Below are positions 32,101-40,584 of a stretch of 64,000 bases of DNA, in pieces. Each line of letters opens with the position of its first letter. The first letter of the stretch is position 1. Origin of the DNA: Lysobacterales bacterium (lineage in GTDB: Bacteria > Pseudomonadota > Gammaproteobacteria > Xanthomonadales > Ahniellaceae); NCBI GenBank assembly GCA_016182785.1, contig JACPFU010000019.1, forward strand, positions 1 through 64,000, in the 5' to 3' direction. The notes under the pieces were generated by a model. That model was not told the origin of the DNA. It did no database searches and worked only from the letters and a program-made list of their open reading frames with translations. Position numbers and translations under genes: made by a program.

Positions 32101-32392
32101 CCCAGGCGAATTCGAGGGTGACATCGGACTGGCCGCTGCGCGAAACCGATTTCACGCGGCGCACGTTCTTGACCACGCCAAGCGCTTCCTCGACCGGCTC
32201 GCTGATCAGGTTCTCGATCTCGACCGGCGCGGCACCACTGTATTCGGTGCGCACGGTCAGGGTCGGGTAGGACAGATCCGGCAGCAGGTTCACCTTCAGG
32301 TCGAACCAGGCGATCGCGCCAAACAGGCAGATGGTGACGGCCGCCATGCCGATGGTGACGCGGCGCCGCGTCGAGATCTCGATCAGGCTCAT
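29102..32392 (-). CDS. RND efflux permease, first of the pair
   Basis: A 1096-residue RND-family transporter starting MSLIEISTRRRVTIGMAAV. It has the usual twelve-span plan with conserved TM4 motif GMVVDAAIVVLENI and the later GIVVNNAIVLIDRVNQLR. An insertion around residues 500-590 after the sixth span carries extra hydrophobic and charged sequence, making it longer than the 1025-residue partner. The start overlaps the adaptor stop by 4 nt. The two permeases are different paralogs rather than a recent duplication. Confidence 0.92.
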   Translation of the reverse strand: MSLIEISTRRRVTIGMAAVTICLFGAIAWFDLKVNLLPDLSYPTLTVRTEYSGAAPVEIENLISEPVEEALGVVKNVRRVKSVSRSGQSDVTLEFAWGADMELAGLEVREKLEVLLLPLEATRPQLLRFDPSTEPILRYALMGAGEADKFNEAELKQLRRYADDELKKRLEPVAGVAAVKIGGGLEDEVQVEIDQQKLKQLNLSVGQVIDRLRAENVNVSGGRLDEGAQRFLVRTINQFASVDEIGAMLLSPDGAITLRLRDVATVRQGFRERDSVIRVDGREAVEIAIYKEGDANTVAVAEAVKKTVANLQQAKQLPLSAKLERIDDQSRFIRGSLDEVTSAAIQGGLLSILVIFLFLRHAWSTFVIGLSLPVSIITTFFFMGQFGISLNVMSLGGLALATGMVVDAAIVVLENISRLRDQGMGILESAIRGTKEVSMAVVASVLTSVAVFLPLVFVEGVSGQLFRDQALTVTISLLVSLAVSLTLIPMLSSLRADIGRRSEADAAPAAPAPLPHNRLLRLCVVVLRAIGVALRFVVFALARLLSRVFGIIARVLSWVLSPLAAATNRAHDAIEQRYADFLPYALTHPGQILGAALLAFAVSLVLVPGLGVDLVPQLAQGQYEATLKLPPGTPLARTDAIVREMQRRHMDDPEIATIYGVSGAGTRLDASPTESGENIGRLVINLAEGAGADAEARSMAKLRQTAEALGVRDANFARPALLNYSTPLEIEVAAYDLDRLKAAGRAVVEALQHSDRYSDVKSTVEQGQPEIQIRFDQERAAALGLSTRQIADQVVRKVRGEVATRYSFRERKIDVLVRALEEDRASVEDVRNLIVNPQSDKPVTLAAVADIVATEGPGEIRRSDQERVAVVSANLAYGDLGTAAGEARRLIAAAQLPAGVEVRVSGQSEELQASIDSLLFALGLAVFLVYLVMASQFESLLHPFVILFSIPLAIVGAVVGLKLFGMPLSVIAGIGIIMLAGIVVNNAIVLIDRVNQLRGHGVSKFHALVEAGRSRLRAITMTTVTTLVGFLPMAFGIGDGAEIRQPMAITVIAGLTVSTVLTLVVIPVVYMLLDRRPDSDYVEAARRAELAAAAAE

Positions 32393-33591
32393 GGCGTTTC
32401 CGCCTCGACGATCTGCACCTTGCCGCCGTCGCGCAGCGCCGACTTGCCGACGGTGACGACGCGATCGCCTTCCTTCAGGCCCTCAACGACCTCCGCATCC
32501 ACGCCGCTCAGGTAGCCGAGCTTCAGCTCACGGCGCTTGGCCACGAACACCGGCGCCGCCTTTGCTGTCGCGGCCGGCTTGGCCACGGCCTTGTCACCGC
32601 CGAAGAACTTGGCGAACCATCCGGAATCGGCCTCCGGCTTCTTCGCTTGCGGCGCTGCCGCCGGCGCCGGTTCGAGCACGAACACCGCGGTCTCGGCATC
32701 GCCCTCCATCAGCGCCTCGCGCGGCACCACCAGCGCCGCGGCGCGACGGTCGTAGACCACTTCGACCCGGCCGAACATGCCCGACTTCAACCGCTTCGTG
32801 GCGTCACGGTATTCGGTGGTCACGCGAAACGTCCCGGTCGCGGCATCGACCACCGGGCTGACGCGCGCGACGCTGCCCTCGAACAGCACGCCCGGCAGCG
32901 CGTCCACGTGCATCGACACCTTCTGTCCCGGATGCAATGTGGTCAGTTCGCGCTCCGGCACGTTCAGCACCGCCAGCAGCGGATCGAAGTCGTCGATGCG
33001 GAACAGTCCCTGGTTGACCTGGATGAGATTGCCTTCCTTGACCATGCGCACCGAGATCACGCCGTCGATCGGCGCGAGGATGCGGGTGTAGTCGAGTTCG
33101 AGCTTGGCGATGTCGTAGGCGGCCTTCTGCGTCTCCAGGTCGAAGCGCGCGCGCTCGTGCGCCTCGGCGCTAACCAGGTTGCGCGCGAACAGGTCGGCGG
33201 CGCGGCGGAAATCGTTCTCCAGACGCTTCAGGTTCGCCTCGGCGCGGGCCAGTTCCAGCCGCGGCTTCTCCGGGTCGAGCTGGGCGAGCAGGTCTCCGGC
33301 GCGCACCACATCGCCCTCCTCCACCAGCAGGCGCTGCAGCACCCCGCTGGTCTTGGCGACCACCATGGCCTGGTTCTCGGGCTCCAGCGCGGCGGTGCCG
33401 GAATAGCTCGCGACGATCGCCTTGCGGCTCGCAATCGCCGCCTCGACCGGAACCGGCACGTCGCTTTCGGAGGCGTCGCCGGCGCCATTCGATGCGTCCG
33501 GACGGGCTCCACAGCCGGACAATGCGAGCGCCAGAAGCAAGGCACAACCTGAGAATTGGCCAGCAGCCGATTGATTCTTATGCATTTTCAT
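32389..33591 (-). CDS. RND periplasmic adaptor lipoprotein (membrane fusion protein)
   Basis: A 400-residue adaptor that would connect the permeases to an outer-membrane channel. It starts with a signal and lipobox LSGC. It continues with the lipoyl-like halves (SGVLQRLLVEEGDVVRAGDL and LAPIDGVISVRMVKEGNLI) flanking a helical hairpin. Beta-barrel and membrane-proximal domains follow. An insert rich in Ala/Pro/Lys (about residues 300-345) interrupts the C-terminal part. No TolC-type gene is near, so the system must use a channel encoded elsewhere. A palindrome upstream (33619-33644) may be the operator. Confidence 0.92.
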   Translation of the reverse strand: MKMHKNQSAAGQFSGCALLLALALSGCGARPDASNGAGDASESDVPVPVEAAIASRKAIVASYSGTAALEPENQAMVVAKTSGVLQRLLVEEGDVVRAGDLLAQLDPEKPRLELARAEANLKRLENDFRRAADLFARNLVSAEAHERARFDLETQKAAYDIAKLELDYTRILAPIDGVISVRMVKEGNLIQVNQGLFRIDDFDPLLAVLNVPERELTTLHPGQKVSMHVDALPGVLFEGSVARVSPVVDAATGTFRVTTEYRDATKRLKSGMFGRVEVVYDRRAAALVVPREALMEGDAETAVFVLEPAPAAAPQAKKPEADSGWFAKFFGGDKAVAKPAATAKAAPVFVAKRRELKLGYLSGVDAEVVEGLKEGDRVVTVGKSALRDGGKVQIVEAETP

Positions 33592-33618
33592 TCGCCGGGA
33601 GAGACAACGGAGGAGTAA

Positions 33619-33644
33619 TGGTGTTGTATCTTAATAGAACACCA
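33619..33644. promoter_or_regulatory. Candidate operator upstream of the RND operon
   Basis: Perfect inverted repeat TGGTGTT / AACACCA with a 12-nt AT-rich spacer, 27 nt before the adaptor start. AT content is far above the surroundings, as expected of a promoter/operator. No regulator gene of TetR or MarR type lies in the window, so the binding protein is unknown. Confidence 0.45.
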
Positions 33645-33864
33645 AAGGAGCTACATAGGCCGGAAGTCGCGCCAGGCTCCAGCATCGTCAGGGTGCCTGA
33701 TCCGGGGTGTGCGCCGCGTAGACGCCGTGATCACATCGGCGTCGTCAGGCTATACAAGATGTTCACGAACGGACGCAGACCCGGCACCATGGGGCATGCT
33801 CCGGCGAACGCCGATCGACCCCGCGCCCGCGGCCCGACATCCATCCCAGAGGACCGATTCGCCG
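33645..33864. other. Intergenic region before the cytochrome genes
   Basis: No gene is seen. A stem of GACGCCG / CGGCGTC (33721-33743, 9-nt spacer) lies just before a TATACA hexamer at 33751-33756 that could be the -10 box of the cytochrome operon. No convincing -35 box accompanies it. Confidence 0.3.
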
Positions 33865-34173
33865 ATGTTCCGCCTGACCCTGAGTGTTCTCGCACTGGCC
33901 TTGGCCACCGCCGCGCACGCGGGCGGCAATCCCGAAGCGGGCAAGAAGCGCGCGTATACCTGCACCGGTTGCCACGGCATCCCGGGCTACAAGAACACCT
34001 ACCCGATGTACAGCGTGCCGCGCATCGCCGGACAGAGCGAGAGCTACCTGGTGAACGCACTGAATGCGTACCGGACCGGCGAGCGCAAGCACCCGACCAT
34101 GGCGGCGCAGGCGCGGAGCTTCTCCGACCAGGACATCGCCGATATCGCGGCGTATCTCGCCAGCGCCAAGTGA
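33865..34173 (+). CDS. Small periplasmic c-type cytochrome, first of a pair
   Basis: A 102-residue precursor with a Sec signal (MFRLTLSVLALALATAAHA) and one heme-binding motif CTGCH. Downstream residues fit a class I cytochrome c: the axial Met is likely in PTMAAQARSF, and the C-terminal helix is DIADIAAYLAS. It resembles one half of a diheme cytochrome c4, split into a separate gene. The partner gene starts 12 nt downstream. It probably carries electrons in the periplasm to a terminal oxidase or other acceptor; the specific partner is unknown. Confidence 0.88.
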   Translation: MFRLTLSVLALALATAAHAGGNPEAGKKRAYTCTGCHGIPGYKNTYPMYSVPRIAGQSESYLVNALNAYRTGERKHPTMAAQARSFSDQDIADIAAYLASAK

Positions 34174-34184
34174 GGACCACCCCG

Positions 34185-34511
34185 ATGCGCAAGCTCGCCC
34201 TGCTCGCCGCCACCACTCTGGCCATCATTGCGCCGGTCGCCTTCGCCGCCGATGCCGCCGCCGGGAAGTCCAAGGCCGCGGTCTGCATCGCCTGCCATGG
34301 CGAGGGCGGCAACGCCCCGATCGACGCCAACACGCCCAAGCTCGCCGGCCAGCACGAGGACTACCTGGCCAAGGTGCTTCGCGACTACCGTTCCGGTGCC
34401 CGCAGCAACGCCATCATGGGTGCGCAAGCGGCAACCCTGAAGGACCGGGACATCGACGACCTGTCGGCGTACTTCGCGTCGCAGCCAGGAGAGCTCAAGG
34501 AAATCCCCTGA
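34185..34511 (+). CDS. Small periplasmic c-type cytochrome, second of a pair
   Basis: A 108-residue precursor with signal peptide MRKLALLAATTLAIIAPVAFA and a single heme motif CIACH. Around it are the family features GEGGNAPIDANTPKLAGQ and the axial-Met candidate in NAIMGAQAATL, then DDLSAYFASQPG. It is homologous to the preceding cytochrome and to cytochrome c4 domains. Read as a pair, the two genes would give two separate single-heme proteins that could act as a functional c4 equivalent. Confidence 0.88.
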   Translation: MRKLALLAATTLAIIAPVAFAADAAAGKSKAAVCIACHGEGGNAPIDANTPKLAGQHEDYLAKVLRDYRSGARSNAIMGAQAATLKDRDIDDLSAYFASQPGELKEIP

Positions 34512-34535
34512 AATCCCGCGACAACGACGGCCCGA

Positions 34536-35120
34536 TCAGCGCTTGATGTAGGGCTTGTCGCCGCAGCTGTGGTCAGTGGCGTCGCGTACCCCGGTCACGC
34601 CCGGGACGCGCGCCATCAGCGTCTTCTCGATGCCCTCGCGCACGGTCACCTCGACCATGCCGCAGCCATGGCAGCCGCCGCCGAAGCGCAGCACGACCAC
34701 GCCATCGGCATCGACCTCCTCCAGCGTCACGCGCCCGCCGTGGGCGGCGAGCTGCGGGCTGATCTCGAACTCGAGCACGTAGCGCACGCGCTCGACCAGG
34801 CTGGCCTCGGCTCCAGGCTCATGGCCCTTGATGTGCGGCGCGCGGATGGTCAGCTGACCACCGGTCGCTCCATCCAGATAGTCGATCTCGGCGGCGTCCA
34901 GCCACTGCCTGCTGCCGCCATCGACATATAGGTTGAAACCCTCGCACTCCAAGGTCCACTCGCCGCCATCAAGATCCGCAGGCTCGCAGAATTCCAGCCG
35001 GCAGTCGGCCTTGGCGGTTCCGGGATGCACGGCGGCGAGGCGGATGCCGAGCCCGGCGACATCCTGCGCCGAGAGAATGTGGCGGAAATGGGATTGGGCG
35101 CGATCGGAGATGGAAATCAC
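34536..35120 (-). CDS. nfuA: Fe-S biogenesis protein NfuA
   Basis: Carrier that delivers 4Fe-4S clusters to target enzymes. The 194 residues comprise a degenerate A-type (IscA-like) N-terminal domain and a C-terminal Nfu domain with the cluster-binding CxxC at Cys150 and Cys153 ([14 protein letters not shown]). Length and layout match E. coli NfuA (191). The gene is convergent with the cytochrome pair and divergent from phhB. Confidence 0.95.
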   Translation of the reverse strand: MISISDRAQSHFRHILSAQDVAGLGIRLAAVHPGTAKADCRLEFCEPADLDGGEWTLECEGFNLYVDGGSRQWLDAAEIDYLDGATGGQLTIRAPHIKGHEPGAEASLVERVRYVLEFEISPQLAAHGGRVTLEEVDADGVVVLRFGGGCHGCGMVEVTVREGIEKTLMARVPGVTGVRDATDHSCGDKPYIKR

Positions 35121-35143
35121 ACGGGTTCCTGCGAGTGGGAGGC

Positions 35144-35171
35144 TTGACGGGGCGGATCATGCCGATATGGT
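35144..35171 (+). promoter_or_regulatory. Candidate phhB promoter
   Basis: TTGACG (35144-35149) and TATGGT (35166-35171) separated by 16 nt. Transcription would start near 35178, about 31 nt before the phhB ATG. Confidence 0.5.
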
Positions 35172-35208
35172 GCCGCGCGTCGCAACGACAAGACAGGGAA
35201 TTTCGCCG

Positions 35209-35565
35209 ATGAGCCCGACCCTCGCTTCACTCGCCAACCAGCACTGCAAGCCGCGCAAGGGGTCCGAGCATGCACTTGGTCGGCCCGAGTCGGAACAGCG
35301 GCTACTCCTGCTGCCCGGGTGGGCGCTGTCCGAAGGCGCCGACCGCATCAGCAAGGACTTCCGCTTCCGCGATTTCCACCGCACCATGGCCTTCGTCAAC
35401 GCCGTGGCCTGGATCGCGCACGCCGAGGACCATCATCCGGACATGGAGATCGGCTACGGCCACTGCCTGGTGCGGCTCAACACCCACGACGTCGGCGGGC
35501 TGTCCGAGAACGACTTCATCTGCGCCGCGAAGATCGAGACGTTGCACCCCGATCGCGCGCCCTGA
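35209..35565 (+). CDS. phhB: 4a-hydroxytetrahydrobiopterin dehydratase
   Basis: Pterin-4a-carbinolamine dehydratase, 118 residues, which recycles the pterin cofactor of phenylalanine hydroxylase. The active-site histidines are in AEDHHPDMEIGYGHCLVRL, and the C-terminal THDVGGLSENDF segment is diagnostic. The start at 35209 gives MSPTLASLANQHCKP, with the usual L..CKP segment. phhA is not in the window; the enzyme family also serves molybdopterin-related and mitochondrial roles elsewhere, so the phenylalanine link is inferred. The stop abuts that of rluC. Confidence 0.93.
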   Translation: MSPTLASLANQHCKPRKGSEHALGRPESEQRLLLLPGWALSEGADRISKDFRFRDFHRTMAFVNAVAWIAHAEDHHPDMEIGYGHCLVRLNTHDVGGLSENDFICAAKIETLHPDRAP

Positions 35566-36546
35566 TCAGTCGCGCGGCCAGGCCGCGAGTACCGCCTCCA
35601 GTTCCGGCGCCAAGGGCGCCTGGAACAGATAATCGCGCGGCGGATCGCCGGCACGGAACCCGAACTCCGCGGCATGCAGGAACAGCCGCTTCAGCCCGAA
35701 GCGCTTGGCCAGGCGATTGGCCTCGTCGTCGCCGTACTTGTCGTCGCCGAGCAGTGGAAAGCCAAGATATTGCGCATGCACGCGGATCTGGTGGGTACGA
35801 CCAGTCTCGATCAACACCTCGACCAGGGTCGCGTCGCGCAGCCGCTGCAGCACCTTGAACGTGCTGCGCGATGGCTTGCCGGCATCGTCCACGGTCACCA
35901 TGCGCTCCCCGCCCTGCAGCACGTTCTTCGCCAGCGCCACGTCGACGAACATCTTGTCCTTTGGCAAGCGACCGGCAAGCAACGCCAGGTAGCGCTTGCG
36001 CGTGCGGTTCTCGCGGATCTCGGTCTGCAGTTGGGTCAGCGCCGGTCGGCGCTTGGCAAACACCAGCACACCGCTGGTGTCGCGATCGAGACGATGCACC
36101 AGTTCGAAGGCCTCGTCCGGGCGTGCCTGGCGCAACAGTTCGATCGCGCCGAAGCTGACGCCGCTGCCGCCATGCGCGGCGATGCCGCAGGGCTTGTTGA
36201 AGACCAGGTAGTGGCGGTCCTCGAACACGATCCAGGAGGGAACCTCGCGCAACAGCCGCTCCGGGGCCTGGCCGGGTTCGCGTGCTTCCGCCACCCGCAC
36301 CGGCGGCAGGCGCAGCTGGTCGCCGGCGGCAATGCGCGTGTCGGGCTTGCAGCGCTTGCCATTGATGCGCACTTGCCCGGTCCGCAGCAGCCGATAGACG
36401 TGCGTCTTCGGCACGCCCTTCAGCGTGTTGAACAGGAAGTTGTCGAGCCGCTGGCCGTCGCGATCCTCGGGAATCGTGACGATCTGGACCGACGGCGCGA
36501 CGTTGCTCTCGGCCGCTTGCGGCCTCGGGTTTGCGGGATTGCTCAT
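35566..36546 (-). CDS. rluC: 23S rRNA pseudouridine synthase RluC
   Basis: Makes pseudouridine at positions 955, 2504 and 2580 of 23S rRNA in E. coli. The 326 residues have an N-terminal S4 RNA-binding domain (RLDNFLFNTLKGVPKTHVYR) and a catalytic domain with HRLDRDTSGVLVFAK, catalytic Asp154. The divergent placement opposite rne is conserved across gammaproteobacteria and supports RluC rather than RluD. Its ATG lies inside the likely rne promoter. Confidence 0.94.
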   Translation of the reverse strand: MSNPANPRPQAAESNVAPSVQIVTIPEDRDGQRLDNFLFNTLKGVPKTHVYRLLRTGQVRINGKRCKPDTRIAAGDQLRLPPVRVAEAREPGQAPERLLREVPSWIVFEDRHYLVFNKPCGIAAHGGSGVSFGAIELLRQARPDEAFELVHRLDRDTSGVLVFAKRRPALTQLQTEIRENRTRKRYLALLAGRLPKDKMFVDVALAKNVLQGGERMVTVDDAGKPSRSTFKVLQRLRDATLVEVLIETGRTHQIRVHAQYLGFPLLGDDKYGDDEANRLAKRFGLKRLFLHAAEFGFRAGDPPRDYLFQAPLAPELEAVLAAWPRD

Positions 36547-36559
36547 CGGCGGCTAGAAT
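36531..36559 (+). promoter_or_regulatory. Candidate rne promoter
   Basis: TTGCGG (36531-36536), 17-nt spacer, TAGAAT (36554-36559). The start of transcription would be near 36566, giving a leader of about 367 nt before rne. The elements overlap the start of rluC on the other strand. Confidence 0.65.
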
Positions 36560-36565
36560 CGGGCT

Positions 36566-36932
36566 GCGATCAGCGTCGAAAACGTGCTTCGATCAATGAC
36601 TTGTCGAAGCCGTTTGTCGCGCCTGCCGCAGCGGAAGGGGCGGGAACTCTGCAGTGACCAAAACGTCCTGCACCCGGGCATCGTATCCGAGCAGCAGGCT
36701 CTTGCGGATAGTGCGGAAGCACAACCGCCTCGGTGTGACGTCACCGACCGGTCAGGACTCGACCGGAGACTACCGAGTCCAACACCCCAGTAATTTTGCG
36801 CCCGACCGGGCGTACCGCCGCCGAATTCCAAGTGTCGAACGCAGCGTGGCGAGGCGAGAGCCCCGCGCGCGAAGACACGAGGATCAAGTGCCGAAGCGGG
36901 CGCCGCGCCAGGAGCGCAAGGAAGCATTCACA
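36566..36932 (+). promoter_or_regulatory. Long 5' leader of rne
   Basis: No gene is seen in this gap of more than 300 nt. Its length is close to the roughly 360-nt leader of E. coli rne, through which RNase E controls its own mRNA. Several GC-rich stem-forming stretches and AU-rich patches occur (for example TAATTTTG near 36790). Equivalent autoregulation is inferred from position and length, not from proven sequence similarity. Confidence 0.5.
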
Positions 36933-39785
36933 ATGAAGCGTATGTTGATCAACGCAACTCAGCGGGAAGAGTTGCGCGTGGCTATCGTCGATGGCCAGAA
37001 CCTGTTTGACCTCGATGTCGAAATCCCGTCGCGCGAGCAGAAGAAGTCGAACATCTACAAGGGACGCATCACCCGCGTCGAACCCAGCCTCGAAGCCTGT
37101 TTCGTCGAATACGGCGGCGAGCGTCACGGCTTCCTGCCGCTCAAGGAGATCGGTCGTGAGTACTTCACGCCGGGCCTCGACCCGAACAAGGCCGGCATCC
37201 GCGAACTGCTGAAGGAAGGCCGCGAGGTCATCGTCCAGGTCGACAAGGAAGAGCGCGGCAACAAGGGCGCGGCCCTGACCACGTTCATCAGCCTGGCTGG
37301 CCGCTACCTGGTGCTGATGCCGAACAATCCGCGCGCTGGTGGCGTTTCGCGCCGCATCGAGGGCGAGGATCGCTCGAACCTCAAGGAAACCATGGATCAG
37401 CTCAAGCTCCCGGACGAGATGGGGCTGATCATCCGCACCGCCGGCCTTGGCCGCGATGCCGAAGAGCTGCAGTGGGACCTCGACTACCTGCTGCAGGTTT
37501 GGAAGGCGATCACCGAAGCGACCCAGGGTCGGCCGGCGCCGTTCCTGGTCTACCAGGAATCGAAGCTGATCATCCGCGCGCTGCGCGACTACCTGCGCAA
37601 CGACATCGGCGAGATCCTCGTCGACCAGGAAGACCTGTACGAGGACGCGCGCCAGTTCATGCAGCAGGTGATGCCGCAGAACCTGCGCAAGCTCAAGCTG
37701 TACCAGGACACGGTGCCGCTGTTCTCGCGCTTCCAGATCGAAATGCAGATCGAGAACGCGTTCGAGCGCACCGTGCGCCTGCCCTCCGGCGGCGCCATCG
37801 TGATCGACCAGACCGAAGCGCTCACCGCGATCGACATCAACTCGGCGAAGGCGACCAAGGGCGGCGACATCGAGGAAACCGCGTTCAACACCAACATCGA
37901 GGCCGCGGTCGAGGTTGCGCGCCAACTGCGCATCCGCGACATGGGTGGACTGATCGTCATCGACTTCATCGACATGGAGTCGAGCAAGCACCAGCGCGAA
38001 GTCGAGGAGAAGCTGCGCGACGCACTCAAGCTCGACCGCGCGCGCGTGCAGATCGGCCGCATCTCGCGCTTCGGCCTGCTCGAAATGTCGCGCCAGCGCC
38101 TGCGCCCGTCGCTCGGCGAAGCGACGCAGAATGTCTGCCCGCGCTGCGAAGGCCACGGCCGCATCCGCGGCATCGAGTCGCTGTCGCTGTCGATCCTGCG
38201 CATCGTCGAGGAAGAGGCGATGAAGGAGAACACCGGGCAGGTGCTGGTGCAGGTGCCGCCGCAGATCGCGAACTTCCTGCTGAACGAGAAGCGCCGCGCG
38301 ATCATCGAGATCGAGACGCGCCAGGAAGCCGGCGTCATCGTCGTCGCCGACGACAAGCTGGAAACCCCGCATTACGAAGTGCGTCGCCTGCGCGCGAGCG
38401 AAGTCGCGCTCGAGACCGCACCGAGCTACGAACGCGTCACGCCGGTCACGCCGACGCCGCTGCCGACTTCGACGCAACCGGTCGAGCCCGGCGAACAACC
38501 TGCGGTGACGCGGATTACCCCGGTGGCTCCGGTGCCGATGCGAGAGGATCCGCCGGAACCGCAGGTCGTTGCCCCGGCCCCCAAGCCGGTCGCCGCACCC
38601 GTGGTGATCGCCACGGCGAAACCGGGCATCTTCCGTCGCCTGTGGGACAGCCTGTTCGGCGCAGGAACGCCAGCGCCCGCGGCAACCACGGCCGCACAAC
38701 CGGCGGGAAAGCAACAGCAGGGCCGCGACGGCCAGCGCCCGCAGCAAGGCAAGCCGCAGCGACGCGACGAGCGCAAGCATGGCGGCGGCAAGCCGCAGCA
38801 GGATGGCACGCGCGGCGAGCGCGGCGAACGATCCGATCGCTCCGCCCAGACCGGCGCCAAGGAGCGTCCGCCGCAGGCGACGCCGCCGGCACGCGCCGAC
38901 AAGGGCGATCGCGGTCCGCGCAATGAGCCACGCCCCGCGCAGGCCAAGCCGCCGCGCCCGGAACCTGCGCCCCGGCCGGAACGTACGGAACGCACGCAGC
39001 CAGCGAAGCCGACTGCCGAAGCCACCGCAGCGCCGGCACCCCGTCCGAGCATCGCGCCACAACCCACTGCCACCGTCACTGGTCAGGAACTCGCGGACAA
39101 CGCACCGATCATCGCGGCACTGGTCGCGAGCGATGCGGCCGCCACGCTCGGCGATGAAGCCTCTGCCAGCGCCAACGGCGAGAGCAAGCGTCGTCGCGGC
39201 CGTCGCGGCGGACGTCGGCGTCGTCGTGGTGACCGCGAACCCGGCGCGATCGATGCGCAGGGCGTAGCCTCCGGCGAGTTGGCGGATCTCGATGACGAGG
39301 ACGAAAACGAAGCGGAAGTCGGCCCAGCCGATAGCGCAGCCGATCCGGAACCGGCCGCAGCCGCGGCGACTCCGGCTACGCGCGATGCCGCCGTCGCGCT
39401 TGCGCATTCGGAACCAGCGCCGGTCGTGTCCACCGATCCGCCAGCACCGATTGCGGTCGCGCCGGCCGCAGCACCGGCGCAGGAGTCGCTGGACCTGAGC
39501 GTCGCCGCCGTCGAACCCGTCGAGGAGCACAAACCGGCGGAAACGGCCGCGGCACCGACGGCACGGCCGGTCGCCAACCGCGAGCCTCCACGCAGCCACA
39601 TCGAGATTCCGCAGGCACGACCCATGGCCGCGGCGATCGCGTATGCCCTGCACGCGCCGACGCTGGCGATCCCCGAAGTCCAACCGCAGGAGGATGCGCC
39701 TGCGGCGAATGCCGAGATCGAACCCGAGGCACCGCTCGGCACGGCGGCACCGGCCGACGAGGCACAGCCACCCGCTACTCCCTGA
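36933..39785 (+). CDS. rne: Ribonuclease E
   Basis: Essential endoribonuclease and degradosome scaffold. The 950 residues start [19 protein letters not shown]. The N-terminal catalytic half has an S1 domain (about 35-125), catalytic Asp301 (TAIDINSAK) and Asp344 (IVIDFIDM), and the zinc-link cysteines in CPRC at 402-405. All are two positions before their E. coli equivalents. The C-terminal half (about 500-950) is low-complexity, rich in Pro/Ala/Gln/Arg, with a strongly basic RNA-binding patch near 750-770 and an acidic Ala-rich tail. The start was set by homology; the frame is open far upstream. Confidence 0.97.
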   Translation: MKRMLINATQREELRVAIVDGQNLFDLDVEIPSREQKKSNIYKGRITRVEPSLEACFVEYGGERHGFLPLKEIGREYFTPGLDPNKAGIRELLKEGREVIVQVDKEERGNKGAALTTFISLAGRYLVLMPNNPRAGGVSRRIEGEDRSNLKETMDQLKLPDEMGLIIRTAGLGRDAEELQWDLDYLLQVWKAITEATQGRPAPFLVYQESKLIIRALRDYLRNDIGEILVDQEDLYEDARQFMQQVMPQNLRKLKLYQDTVPLFSRFQIEMQIENAFERTVRLPSGGAIVIDQTEALTAIDINSAKATKGGDIEETAFNTNIEAAVEVARQLRIRDMGGLIVIDFIDMESSKHQREVEEKLRDALKLDRARVQIGRISRFGLLEMSRQRLRPSLGEATQNVCPRCEGHGRIRGIESLSLSILRIVEEEAMKENTGQVLVQVPPQIANFLLNEKRRAIIEIETRQEAGVIVVADDKLETPHYEVRRLRASEVALETAPSYERVTPVTPTPLPTSTQPVEPGEQPAVTRITPVAPVPMREDPPEPQVVAPAPKPVAAPVVIATAKPGIFRRLWDSLFGAGTPAPAATTAAQPAGKQQQGRDGQRPQQGKPQRRDERKHGGGKPQQDGTRGERGERSDRSAQTGAKERPPQATPPARADKGDRGPRNEPRPAQAKPPRPEPAPRPERTERTQPAKPTAEATAAPAPRPSIAPQPTATVTGQELADNAPIIAALVASDAAATLGDEASASANGESKRRRGRRGGRRRRRGDREPGAIDAQGVASGELADLDDEDENEAEVGPADSAADPEPAAAAATPATRDAAVALAHSEPAPVVSTDPPAPIAVAPAAAPAQESLDLSVAAVEPVEEHKPAETAAAPTARPVANREPPRSHIEIPQARPMAAAIAYALHAPTLAIPEVQPQEDAPAANAEIEPEAPLGTAAPADEAQPPATP

Positions 39786-39799
39786 GCGGGGCCATGCGA

Positions 39800-39834
39800 C
39801 CGGAAGGAACCGTGCCTAGCGCGGTTTCTTCCGG
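39800..39834. terminator. Hairpin between convergent rne and response-regulator genes
   Basis: Strong imperfect stem CCGGAAGGAACCG / CGGTTTCTTCCGG with an 8-9 nt loop. It overlaps the last codons of the response-regulator gene, so it may end transcripts from rne. No T-run is present. Confidence 0.4.
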
Positions 39835-40469
39835 CTCGGCTCGACCAGCCCGTGCTGGATCGCGAGATGGGTCAGCGCGACGTCGCTGTCGACCTCGAGC
39901 TTCTTGAACACGTTGTACTTGTGCGAGGCAATGGTCTTCGCGGTCACGTGCAGGCGCTTGCCGATGGTCGGCATGTCTTCGCCCTGTGCCAGGGCCACCA
40001 CGATCTCGATCTCGCGCTTGGTCAGCAACTCGAACGGCGATGACTTGGTACCGTTCATCGCATCCAGCGCCATGGCCTGCGCGATGTGCTGGCTGATGAA
40101 GCGCCCGCCGGCGGCGACGGTGCGGATGGCCTGCAACAGTTCCTCGACCGGGCAGTCCTTGGTCACGTAGCCGGCGGCGCCGGCCTCGATGAACTTGCGC
40201 GGGAACGGCGATTCGTTGTGTCCGGTGAGTGCGATGACCCGGCAATCCGGATCGTGCTGGTGAATGCGCGCGGCAGCCTCGAGTCCGCTGATCCCGGGCA
40301 AGTGCAAGTCCATCAGTACCACCTGTGGCTTCACTTCGCGGGCCAGCTTCACTCCGTCTTCCCCGGTGCCGGCCTCCCCGACCACCTCGATGTCCGCGAC
40401 CGTCGCGAGCGATGCGCGGTAACCCGCGCGCACCATGGCATGGTCGTCCACGAAGATGACACGAATCAT
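39816..40469 (-). CDS. GacA/UvrY-type response regulator (NarL/LuxR family)
   Basis: A 217-residue two-component regulator. Its receiver domain has Asp8, Asp9, phospho-acceptor Asp54 (VVLMDLHLPG), Thr82 and Lys104, all intact. A C-terminal LuxR-type helix-turn-helix follows (LTKREIEIVVALAQGEDMPTI). The start MIRVIFVDDHAMVR and the helix-turn-helix text resemble UvrY/GacA, which activate small RNAs of the Csr/Rsm system. No uvrC follows and no kinase gene is adjacent, so the assignment to GacA is tentative. Confidence 0.85.
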   Translation of the reverse strand: MIRVIFVDDHAMVRAGYRASLATVADIEVVGEAGTGEDGVKLAREVKPQVVLMDLHLPGISGLEAAARIHQHDPDCRVIALTGHNESPFPRKFIEAGAAGYVTKDCPVEELLQAIRTVAAGGRFISQHIAQAMALDAMNGTKSSPFELLTKREIEIVVALAQGEDMPTIGKRLHVTAKTIASHKYNVFKKLEVDSDVALTHLAIQHGLVEPSRKKPR

Positions 40470-40535
40470 GCGAGTTCCCCTGTGCCCAGCGTCCCGCCCC
40501 GATTAAACGCCGCCGCAACACGATCCTGCAACAAA

Positions 40536-40558
40536 AAAGCGGGCCGAAGCCCGCTTTT
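40536..40558. terminator. Intrinsic terminator before the response-regulator gene
   Basis: AAAGCGGGC / GCCCGCTTT stem with loop CGAA, with A-run on one side and T-run on the other, so it can work on both strands. On the minus strand it ends the csgG-like transcript 26 nt after its stop. Confidence 0.85.
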
Positions 40559-40584
40559 CGTGTTCGCTTCCGCAGGCTGGGCGA

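Noticed and set aside
33721-33756. FNR or CRP site for the cytochrome genes
   Set aside because: The inverted repeat does not match either consensus closely and the -35 box is unclear.
36741-39683. Leftward 980-codon frame opposite rne
   Set aside because: RNase E on the plus strand is certain; the antisense frame has skewed composition and no recognisable domain.
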